In this document: positions 1 through 6,055 of the stretch, in pieces | Numbering within the stretch: position 1 is the first letter of the stretch | Layout of the letters: the number at the start of each line of letters is the position of its first letter | Assembly (NCBI RefSeq): GCF_947253065.1 | Contig: NZ_CAMXWS010000059.1 | Location: forward strand, 1 to 6,396 | DNA from: an uncultured Corynebacterium sp. | GTDB taxonomy: Bacteria; Actinomycetota; Actinomycetes; Mycobacteriales; Mycobacteriaceae | Direction of reading: 5' to 3' | Length of the DNA stretch: 6,396 bases | Made by a program: the position numbers and the translations under genes | Notes under the pieces: generated by a model | Told to the model about the DNA's origin: nothing | The model's input: only the letters and a program-made list of their open reading frames with translations | The model's database searches: none

Positions 1-826
1 CCAGCCACACCGCGCCGGACTCGATGCCAAAGTCGCGCACCAGCACCGACTTGATGGACTGCGCCCCCGGATTCGAGTGGTCACCGACGCGGTCGGAGGA
101 GAACATGGCGTCTGTCCAGAAGGCCTTCGCGTCCGGCACTGCGACGAAACCGACGGCGACGGTGACAAGGAACGTGACAAAACTCCCGAAAGCCGCCGCC
201 CAGCGCCGCTGCACCAAAAACAGCAATCCGAAAAACGCCGGCGTCAGCTTAATCCCAGCGGCCAAACCCACCCCGACACCAGGCAGCCGGTACCTACTCG
301 GCAGGAAATCCAAGCACACCAACAGCATGAGCAGGATGTTCACCTGGCCCCAGAACAAGGTGGCGTGCATCGGCTCCGTACCCAAAAGGAAGAAAGCAGC
401 CAAAGCGGGGAGGATGATTGCGAACGCCGGCGTCATCTTCACCCCCAGTCGCGCGAAGCACAACCACAAAACCACCAGGGTGCACACAATCGACATGGTG
501 TGCCACAGCACCGTCACCACAATGTCGTCGAGCACGCCCAGCCACGAGAACAACAGGCCTGAAAACGGCGGGTAGGTAAACGGCAGGTCAAAAATAATGT
601 TCCCGCTGTAGAGCGCCTCCCCCGTGATGAGACGCTCCCCGCCCCGCAGGTAGATCCACAGGTCAAGGGGAATGTCGGTCTTGAACACGCTGTTGTACTC
701 GGCAAAATTCGCCCAGTACCGGTACACAATCACCCCGCAGGCAACAAGCAGCACGCACACCACCGTTGCCTGTCCCGCGATTTGTTTTACACTGCGCTTC
801 TCACCGGTTCTCACAGTGGAAAACAT
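1..826 (-). CDS. GT87-family membrane glycosyltransferase (alpha-1,2-mannosyltransferase-like), 3' end missing
   Basis: The minus-strand frame is open from ATG at 826 to the window edge (275 residues read), so the C-terminal part is cut off; relatives are usually 400 residues or more. The protein is very hydrophobic: a first membrane segment lies at about residues 16-38 and several more between 100 and 230. The first outer loop holds acidic residues D51 and D55 in a DLWIY motif, matching the expected site of the catalytic Asp in GT-C enzymes. FTYPP (83-87), GQVN (160-163), GIKLTP (191-196) and an NPGAQS stretch (252-257) are typical of GT87/DUF2029 proteins. Such enzymes move mannose, or arabinose in the AftC group, from a polyprenyl-phosphate donor to envelope glycolipids outside the membrane. 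Donor and acceptor cannot be told here. It lies 30 bases downstream of amn on the same strand, probably co-transcribed. No convincing ribosome binding site precedes the ATG; GTG at 814 is an alternative start. Confidence 0.85.
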   Translation of the reverse strand, partial: MFSTVRTGEKRSVKQIAGQATVVCVLLVACGVIVYRYWANFAEYNSVFKTDIPLDLWIYLRGGERLITGEALYSGNIIFDLPFTYPPFSGLLFSWLGVLDDIVVTVLWHTMSIVCTLVVLWLCFARLGVKMTPAFAIILPALAAFFLLGTEPMHATLFWGQVNILLMLLVCLDFLPSRYRLPGVGVGLAAGIKLTPAFFGLLFLVQRRWAAAFGSFVTFLVTVAVGFVAVPDAKAFWTDAMFSSDRVGDHSNPGAQSIKSVLVRDFGIESGAVWL

Positions 827-856
827 ACCCCGTGGGAAGGGGAAACGTCGGTAAGC

Positions 857-2266
857 TCAGCGGAACGGGACCTCTCCTTGTGTCCGACGTAACTTACGCG
901 TCCGCAATCGCTCCGGATTTTTAGCCAACCGTTCCATCGTCCGCACGGCACACATGACGTGTGCCTCCTTCGAGTTGGAGTAGAAGGCCTGGGCCGCGGC
1001 CGGCAACTTCGGCACCGCATGCAGGGGCAGATCCGACACCGCCAACAACGTCCCATACGGCACCCGGTAGCGGTAGCCATTCGCGGCGATGGTGGAAGAC
1101 TCCATGTCCACCGCCACCGCCGTCGATCCCCGCAGCCACGCCCACAGGTCCCGTGGGGTCTGCCACTCCCAGTTGCGGTCATCCGTGGACAGCACCGTGC
1201 CGGTGCGCATGAGGGACTGCTCCTCATCCCCGTAGATCCGCTTCACGGCCTTCTCTAGTGTCCGCTGAATCTCCGGGATCGCCGGAATGGGCAGCTCGCG
1301 TTCAATGTGGTTGTTCAGCACGTGGTCGCGCCGCTCATAGGCGTTGCCCAGGATGAGGTCCCCGATCCGCATGCGGGCGTCCAGGCCGGCGCAGTGTCCG
1401 ATCATGATCCAGCATTCGGGGCGTAGCACCGCCAAACAGTCCGTGATGGTCTTCGCATTGGACGGCCCCACACCAATGTTGATCATGGTCACGCCGGAAT
1501 TATTCTCCGCCACCAGGTCGTAGCGCGGCATCTGGTAGCTCGAGGTCACGTCAGCAGCCACCGCATCAACGTCCAAAACGTCGGCGGGGGTGATACGGCG
1601 GCCGTTTGGCAGGAGCAGGGCGGTGTACCGGGTGCCCTCTCGCGCGAGTTCGTTCAGGCCGAAGCGCACGAATTCGCGGGTGTGCATGTCGTAGTTGGTG
1701 AACAGGATGTAGCGCTGCACGGACTCCACGTCGATGCCGGTGTAATGCTCGATGCGTTCGCAGGCGATGTCGAAGCGTTGGGGGCCGAAGTGGAAGAGGG
1801 GTTTTTCGGGGCTGTGGAAGGCGTCCCAGTCGCCGTCGATGATTGCATCGTGGACGTCGTCAAGCGTGGGGCGTGGGATGTCGGTGCGGCGCGCTTCGCT
1901 GACGGGGCCGTGGCCGCGGATGTATTCCGGCGGGATGCCTACGTCGGAGTAACCGACGGAAATCTCGCATGGATAGTTGGCGGCCAGGCATTCGAGCTGG
2001 TGGCGCAGGTAGGCCTCCATCATGTCGGGCCGTGAGATCACCGCGGAGTAGGTGCCAGCCTCATCAACGTAGCCGAAAGGTTGGGAGCGGTCGATCGGCC
2101 GCCACTGGGTGATGCGCACCGCGATTTTCGGGTAGAGCACCTCGTTGTAGCGCGCATAGTCGCCTGTGGCCACGCATTCACGCGCGCGCCCACAAGACGT
2201 CGCATACAGCTTTTTTAGCTTATCGACGGCCTCACCAACACCACCCACTACATCCAACTGCCCCAT
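857..2266 (-). CDS. amn: AMP nucleosidase
   Basis: This 469-residue protein has nearly the length of E. coli Amn (484). The enzyme hydrolyses AMP to adenine and ribose 5-phosphate in the cytoplasm, controlling AMP level and purine salvage. The N-terminal half (about 1-180) fits the AMP nucleosidase-specific domain; the C-terminal half is a nucleoside phosphorylase-like domain. Visible signatures are IGVGPSNAKTITD (264-276), GHCAGLDARMRIGDLILGNA (290-309), VDMESSTIAANGYR (386-399) and SDLPLH (411-416), where D412 matches the purine-protonating Asp of the phosphorylase superfamily. The ATG at 2266 follows a G-run (GGGGGGAC) by two bases, which is close for a Shine-Dalgarno site. It is first in a minus-strand pair with the GT87 gene and divergent from the lipoprotein gene, with only 27 bases between starts, so its promoter must lie in that gap and extend into the other gene. 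Confidence 0.94.
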   Translation of the reverse strand: MGQLDVVGGVGEAVDKLKKLYATSCGRARECVATGDYARYNEVLYPKIAVRITQWRPIDRSQPFGYVDEAGTYSAVISRPDMMEAYLRHQLECLAANYPCEISVGYSDVGIPPEYIRGHGPVSEARRTDIPRPTLDDVHDAIIDGDWDAFHSPEKPLFHFGPQRFDIACERIEHYTGIDVESVQRYILFTNYDMHTREFVRFGLNELAREGTRYTALLLPNGRRITPADVLDVDAVAADVTSSYQMPRYDLVAENNSGVTMINIGVGPSNAKTITDCLAVLRPECWIMIGHCAGLDARMRIGDLILGNAYERRDHVLNNHIERELPIPAIPEIQRTLEKAVKRIYGDEEQSLMRTGTVLSTDDRNWEWQTPRDLWAWLRGSTAVAVDMESSTIAANGYRYRVPYGTLLAVSDLPLHAVPKLPAAAQAFYSNSKEAHVMCAVRTMERLAKNPERLRTRKLRRTQGEVPFR

Positions 2267-2274
2267 GTCCCCCC

Positions 2275-2282
2275 ACCCTATA
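2275..2282 (-). promoter_or_regulatory. Candidate -10 element for amn
   Basis: On the minus strand the sequence reads TATAGGGT and contains two overlapping candidates, TATAGG and TAGGGT; the latter fits the actinobacterial TANNNT pattern. Only eight bases (GGGGGGAC) separate it from the ATG, so transcription would start within a base or two of the start codon or give a very short leader. No -35 box was recognised; it would lie inside the lipoprotein gene. This is inferred from spacing only. Confidence 0.4.
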
Positions 2283-2286
2283 AGAT
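2279..2286 (+). promoter_or_regulatory. Candidate -10 element for the lipoprotein-peptidase operon, likely leaderless
   Basis: The plus strand reads TATAAGAT, containing TATAAG (five of six matches to TATAAT) and TAAGAT (fits TANNNT). The GTG start at 2294 is seven bases after the last T, where transcription would begin, and no Shine-Dalgarno sequence lies between. This is the pattern of a leaderless mRNA, common in actinobacteria. It overlaps the candidate amn promoter on the opposite strand. A -35 box was not evident. Confidence 0.5.
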
Positions 2287-2293
2287 CCTCGGT

Positions 2294-3100
2294 GTGAATA
2301 AACGGTGTGCTGCGCTGGCGTGCGCGTTCATTGCGGTTGGGGTGACTGTGAGTGGCTGCTCATATTTGGCGGGGCCATCAATGCCTGATGTGGGGCCAGT
2401 AGTGGCTCTCTCTGATGGGCCACACCTAGATCTGAGTGATCTGGATGAGAACGTGGCCGAGATTGAGGAGCAGCTGGATGTCCAGGTGGGCGTGGCCGTT
2501 TTTGATGGGACGCAGGATATAACTGCTGGTTCAGTGGGGGTCATGCCGGCCTGGTCCACCATCAAGGTGCCCATTGCGCTGGTAGCGCAAAAACACTGCT
2601 CGTACGGGGAAAAAGCGTTAGAGAAGCTCACGGAGGCGGCCATCGAATGGTCGGATAATGATGCCACCGACCAACTGTGGGGCTGCCTTGGATCGGCTGC
2701 GGATGCGAGCCGGCTGGTGTCGGAGGAAATAGCTAAGAGTGGTGTGACGGTGAAGCCTCAGCCCGCGTGGGGCACCACGGCATGGACGTTGCCTGGTCAG
2801 GCACGGTATGGGCACCAGTTGGCGGCGGTGCCGGAGGATAACCCGGTGATCGTCGATATGCATAAAATTGTGGGCGAACATCGCTACGGCCTCGGCCAAC
2901 TCGATAATGTGCCATTCAAAGGTGGCTGGTCCGACGCCGACGACGGATCATGGCACACCCGCCAATTCGGCTTCACCACAATTGGTGAGACCACGTACGG
3001 CATCGCTATCGCCGCCCGTTCCCTCGACGGCTCCGAGGAAGACTGCCAGGAGGCACTCACCCACGTCGCCGACTATCTCAAGGAGGCAAAGGTTGACTGA
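2294..3100 (+). CDS. Lipoprotein with class A beta-lactamase-like serine hydrolase domain
   Basis: The 268-residue protein starts at GTG. Residues 1-21 form a lipoprotein signal: NKR, a hydrophobic core, then lipobox VSGC with the lipidated Cys at 22, so the mature protein should be anchored to the outer face of the membrane. The serine beta-lactamase/penicillin-binding motifs appear in order: STIK (S88 nucleophile, K91), SDN (120-122) and KGG (209-211, in place of KTG). The usual ExxLN omega-loop motif that supplies the deacylating Glu is not seen in the expected region, around residue 158, which reads PAWGTTAW. The domain is therefore better called beta-lactamase-like, with hydrolysis of antibiotic unproven; a peptidase, esterase or penicillin-binding role is possible. 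C102 and C131 could form a disulfide. The stop overlaps the start of the M20 peptidase gene by 8 bases, which indicates an operon. Confidence 0.85.
   Translation: MNKRCAALACAFIAVGVTVSGCSYLAGPSMPDVGPVVALSDGPHLDLSDLDENVAEIEEQLDVQVGVAVFDGTQDITAGSVGVMPAWSTIKVPIALVAQKHCSYGEKALEKLTEAAIEWSDNDATDQLWGCLGSAADASRLVSEEIAKSGVTVKPQPAWGTTAWTLPGQARYGHQLAAVPEDNPVIVDMHKIVGEHRYGLGQLDNVPFKGGWSDADDGSWHTRQFGFTTIGETTYGIAIAARSLDGSEEDCQEALTHVADYLKEAKVD
3081..3086 (+). promoter_or_regulatory. Ribosome binding site deciding the TTG start of the M20 peptidase
   Basis: A perfect AGGAGG lies six bases upstream of TTG at 3093, inside the last codons of the lipoprotein gene. This sets the peptidase start at 3093 although the reading frame stays open upstream to an ATG at 2868; the upstream stretch is the lipoprotein gene read in another frame and resembles no peptidase. 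It implies translation coupled to the preceding gene. Confidence 0.85.
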
Positions 3101-4391
3101 ACAAACCACCATTGATCTGCTACGCCAACTCATCCGCAACGCCTGCGTCAACGACCTCACCCCCGATTCCGGCCAGGAGGTACGCAACGCTGAGACCCTA
3201 GAGGAGTTCTTCGCCGGCACCGACGTGAAAGTGCAGCGTTTTGAGCCGCACCCCGGTCGCGTTTCCGTTGCGTTCACCGTCGAAGGGACGGACCCCGAGG
3301 CGGAACCGTTGACGTTGTTGGGGCATACGGATGTGGTGCCCGTCGATAAGCCAAAATGGACGCAGGACCCGTTCGGCGCGGAGATTGAGAACGGACGAAT
3401 CTACGGGCGTGGCGCGATGGACATGCTGTTCATCACGGCGGCGATGGCTACGGTCACGCGCGAGGTGGCGCAGGCGGCGCAACGTCCGCGCGGCACGCTG
3501 ACTTTCGTGGGCTGCGCTGATGAGGAAGCCCGCGGTGGGCTCGGCGCCGGTTGGATCGCGGAGCACGAACCCGATGCTTTTAGCTGGCGCAACTGTCTCT
3601 CCGAGACCTCTGGGTCCCACCTGCCGGATGCGCTCGTTGTCGTCGTGGGTGAAAAGGGGGCGGCGCAGCGGCGCATCACCATCCACGGCGACGCAGGCCA
3701 CGGGTCTGCGCCATATGGGCGGGAACTCACGGTGGGGCTGGTGGGCGAAGTTGCGCGTCGACTGGCCAGCATTGAGCCCCCTGTTGTCGCCGATGACCTG
3801 TGGCAAGGCTACGTCCGCGCCTTCCGCTTCGACCCCTCGACGGAACAGCAGCTGCTGCGCGGGGAGAACTATGAGGCGCTTGGGCCTCTTGCCCGCTACT
3901 CCCACGCCATGAGCCATCTCACCGTGGCGCCGACTGTGATCCGCGCCGGTGGGGCCATCAACGTGCTGCCGTCGAATGCGTACGTGGAGCTGGACATTCG
4001 TCCGCTACCTGGGCAGACGCAGGAAGATGTCGACGAAGTTCTGCGGGAAGCGCTCGGCGATCTGGCGGAACGGGTGGAGATCGAGCACCTGATCACCGAA
4101 GACGCCACTGTATCCCCCGCCTCCGGGCCGCTATATGAAGCGATCGTGGAGACCTTCGGGGAATTCTTCCCCGGCGTGCCCGTGGTGCCAACGATCGCTG
4201 CAGGTGGCTCCGACCTCCGCTTCGGCCGCCGCAAAGGTGGGGTGGGCTACGGGTTTGCCCTGCACGCTGCCGAGCGCGGACTTGGTGAGGTGCTGGACCA
4301 ACTGCACTCGCATGACGAATACGTCGACATCGAAGACGTCGAGTTGACCACCAAGGCGTACCGGTCTTTGGTACAAAAGTTCGTGTTCTAG
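3093..4391 (+). CDS. M20-family metallopeptidase (ArgE/DapE/dipeptidase-like)
   Basis: The 432-residue protein has no signal peptide and should act in the cytoplasm as a two-metal hydrolase of an amide or peptide bond. The family's metal and catalytic residues are all present: LLGHTDVVPVD with H78 and D80, GRGAMD with bridging D110, ADEEARGG with base E144 and ligand E145, SETSGSH with E171, and LHSHDEYV with probable ligand H405 and E409. The dimerisation (lid) domain falls at about 188-305, including HGDAGHGSAP (198-207). This set supports an active enzyme of the ArgE/DapE/CPG2 superfamily. The substrate cannot be assigned: dipeptidase, acyl-amino-acid deacylase and carboxypeptidase remain possible, and the absence of ornithine or lysine biosynthesis neighbours argues against argE or dapE proper. 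The TTG start is chosen from the AGGAGG six bases before it and from the N-terminus, which begins like other M20 proteins with a helix (IDLLRQLI). Confidence 0.92.
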   Translation: MTEQTTIDLLRQLIRNACVNDLTPDSGQEVRNAETLEEFFAGTDVKVQRFEPHPGRVSVAFTVEGTDPEAEPLTLLGHTDVVPVDKPKWTQDPFGAEIENGRIYGRGAMDMLFITAAMATVTREVAQAAQRPRGTLTFVGCADEEARGGLGAGWIAEHEPDAFSWRNCLSETSGSHLPDALVVVVGEKGAAQRRITIHGDAGHGSAPYGRELTVGLVGEVARRLASIEPPVVADDLWQGYVRAFRFDPSTEQQLLRGENYEALGPLARYSHAMSHLTVAPTVIRAGGAINVLPSNAYVELDIRPLPGQTQEDVDEVLREALGDLAERVEIEHLITEDATVSPASGPLYEAIVETFGEFFPGVPVVPTIAAGGSDLRFGRRKGGVGYGFALHAAERGLGEVLDQLHSHDEYVDIEDVELTTKAYRSLVQKFVF

Positions 4392-4414
4392 GGCCAAAGT
4401 TTTCTCCCGATCCC

Positions 4415-4432
4415 TCTGCCCCGAAGGGCAGA
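4415..4432 (+). other. Short perfect hairpin between the peptidase and dehydrogenase genes
   Basis: TCTGCCC and GGGCAGA form a 7-base-pair stem with a CGAA tetraloop, 23 bases after the peptidase stop. No T-tract follows, so it is not a standard intrinsic terminator. It may be a weak or processing hairpin at the 3' end of the peptidase message, or an operator or leader element just upstream of the dehydrogenase promoter. Confidence 0.45.
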
Positions 4433-4439
4433 AGTGCAT

Positions 4440-4445
4440 TATCTT
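4440..4445 (+). promoter_or_regulatory. Candidate -10 element for the aldehyde dehydrogenase gene
   Basis: TATCTT fits TANNNT and is followed by GGGGGACT and then the ATG at 4454. The eight-base distance equals that in front of amn, so the message would be leaderless or nearly so. The G-run is only three bases from the ATG, close for a Shine-Dalgarno site. No clear -35 box was seen, so co-transcription with the peptidase gene cannot be excluded. Confidence 0.35.
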
Positions 4446-4453
4446 GGGGGACT

Positions 4454-5959
4454 ATGACAACGCGCCTGCACAACGATTCTGACACGACCATCACCATCAC
4501 GAATCCTGCCGACGGCACCATCGTCGGCACCACGAACTACTACGGCGCCGAAACCGCCACGCAGATCGTCGAGCGTGCCCGCGCCAAGCAACCCGAATGG
4601 GCCGCCACCCCCGTCAAAGAGCGCAAAAAGATCATGCTGCGCTACCACGACCTGGTGCTCAAGCACCAGAATGAGCTGCTGGACATCATCCAGGACGAGA
4701 ACGGCAAAAACCGTCGCGCCGCCTTCGAAGAGGTGCTTGACAATGCGTTGACCGCCCGCCACTACGCCTACCGTGCTGAGAAGCTCCTGTCGCCGGACCG
4801 TGCGAAGGTGGCGTTGCCGATTGCAACGAAGACCCAGGTCCAACACTCCCCCATTGGTGTCGTGGGCATCATCGCTCCGTGGAACTACCCGCTGGTGCTG
4901 GCTATTTCCGACGCTATCCCGGCGATCCTCGCCGGCAACACCGTCGTGCTGAAACCGGACTCCAACACCCCGATGACCTCCCTGCGCGCCGCGGAACTGC
5001 TCGCCGAGGCAGGCCTACCCAAGGACGTGCTCACCGTCGTTCCTGGCTCTGGCCGCGAAGTGGGTCAAGCACTCGTGGAACAGGTCGATTACCTCATGTT
5101 CACCGGCTCCTCTGCCACAGGCGCCAAGCTCGCAGCCCAGGCGGGCGAGCGACTCATCGGGTTCTCCGGTGAGCTGGGTGGGAAGAACCCGTTGATTGTG
5201 ACGGCGGACGTGGACGTGGATAAGGCTGTGTCTGGTGTGCGCCATGCCTGCTTCTCCAACACGGGCCAGCTGTGCATCTCCATCGAGCGCATGTACGTCC
5301 ACCGTGACGTAGCGGATCGGTTCATCCCGGCGTTTGTGCGGTGCGTGGAAAAAATGAAGATCGGCGCCGGCCACGACTGGGACATCGACATGGGCTCCCT
5401 CATCTCCTCGGAACACGCGGACACCGTCGCCGAGTTCGTCGACGACGCCGTGGCCAAAGGCGCCACCGTCGCCACAGGCGGCAAGCGCCTGACCAACATC
5501 GGCCCCAACTTCTACGCCCCCACCGTGCTTTTGAACGTGCCGGAGGACGCACGACTGTACCGGGAGGAAGTGTTTGGGCCGGTGGTGTACATCGAGGTCG
5601 TCGATTCACATGAAGAGGCCATCGCGAAAGCCAACGACACCGAGTACGGCCTCAACGCCTCCATCTTTGGCAAGAGCGCTACCGCGCAGGAGATCGCCCG
5701 CCACCTGGAGGCCGGCACCGTGAACATCAATGAGGGCTACTCCGCTGGCTGGTCCTCCATCGGCGCCCCCATGGGTGGCTGGAAGCGTTCCGGCGTAGGC
5801 CGCCGCCACGGCGACGGAGGTCTGCTCAAATACACCGAGTCCCGGACCGTCGCCGAGCAGCGCATCGTGCCCATCGGTGGGCCGGAAGGCATGGCACCCG
5901 AGAAATGGGCAGGCCTACTCACGGCCGCACTGAAGTACGGCCGTGACATCCTGCGTTAG
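4454..5959 (+). CDS. gabD2: NAD(P)+-dependent succinate-semialdehyde dehydrogenase, GabD2-like
   Basis: This 501-residue protein has the full length and all signatures of the aldehyde dehydrogenase superfamily. They are PWNYP (142-146, with N144 of the oxyanion hole), VVLKP (164-168, K167 for cofactor binding), FTGSSATG (216-223), SGELGGKNP with general base E240 (238-246), NTGQLC with nucleophile C274 (269-274) and EEVFGPV (371-377). S170, three residues after K167, replaces the Glu typical of NAD-only enzymes and suggests NADP can be used. The overall sequence recalls mycobacterial GabD2 (Rv1731), which oxidises succinate semialdehyde to succinate in GABA breakdown or the alternative TCA route. 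That match is from memory, and another aldehyde substrate is possible. No gabT or gabP neighbour is in the window to confirm the pathway. The ATG at 4454 gives an N-terminus of ordinary length. Confidence 0.93.
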   Translation: MTTRLHNDSDTTITITNPADGTIVGTTNYYGAETATQIVERARAKQPEWAATPVKERKKIMLRYHDLVLKHQNELLDIIQDENGKNRRAAFEEVLDNALTARHYAYRAEKLLSPDRAKVALPIATKTQVQHSPIGVVGIIAPWNYPLVLAISDAIPAILAGNTVVLKPDSNTPMTSLRAAELLAEAGLPKDVLTVVPGSGREVGQALVEQVDYLMFTGSSATGAKLAAQAGERLIGFSGELGGKNPLIVTADVDVDKAVSGVRHACFSNTGQLCISIERMYVHRDVADRFIPAFVRCVEKMKIGAGHDWDIDMGSLISSEHADTVAEFVDDAVAKGATVATGGKRLTNIGPNFYAPTVLLNVPEDARLYREEVFGPVVYIEVVDSHEEAIAKANDTEYGLNASIFGKSATAQEIARHLEAGTVNINEGYSAGWSSIGAPMGGWKRSGVGRRHGDGGLLKYTESRTVAEQRIVPIGGPEGMAPEKWAGLLTAALKYGRDILR

Positions 5960-5987
5960 GCGGAGGGCGCCGCTCTAAGGGGCATCC

Positions 5988-6034
5988 AAAAAAGAGCATG
6001 CCGAAAAGGCCAGCTGTTGCTGGCTTTCGGCATG
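5988..6034 (-). terminator. Intrinsic terminator of the HNH gene, minus strand
   Basis: A 10-base-pair stem (CATGCCGAAA at 5997-6006 with TTTCGGCATG at 6025-6034) continues after a two-base bulge (AG, 6007-6008) into a 6-base-pair stem (GCCAGC with GCTGGC, 6009-6024), closed by a TGTT loop. On the minus strand the hairpin is followed after CTC by six Ts (5993-5988). On the plus strand no T-tract follows, so it is a proper terminator for the leftward gene. The hairpin alone may still slow or protect the rightward dehydrogenase message, which has no better terminator. Confidence 0.85.
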
Positions 6035-6055
6035 AGGTGGTGGGTTATCTGCCGT

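Noticed and set aside
24..575. A long open frame on the plus strand at the left end
   Set aside because: It lies antisense to the GT87 glycosyltransferase, whose minus-strand frame is open throughout and carries family motifs. The plus-strand translation is low-complexity, rich in Lys, Thr and Pro, and matches nothing recognisable.
2278..2667. A minus-strand frame opposite the lipoprotein N-terminus
   Set aside because: It is antisense to a gene with a clear lipobox and STIK and SDN motifs, and its product is a Ser/Thr-rich shadow.
2868..3092. An upstream extension of the M20 peptidase frame to an ATG at 2868
   Set aside because: This stretch is the lipoprotein gene in another frame, its translation is Pro/Thr/Ser-rich and unlike any peptidase, and a perfect AGGAGG marks the TTG at 3093.
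3198..3917. A 239-codon minus-strand frame opposite the M20 peptidase
   Set aside because: High-GC antisense shadow. The plus-strand frame has every M20 catalytic residue, and the antisense translation is Arg-rich without family features.
5959..5971. GGCG-GAGGG-CGCC hairpin right after the dehydrogenase stop
   Set aside because: A four-base-pair stem with no T-tract is too weak to call a terminator.
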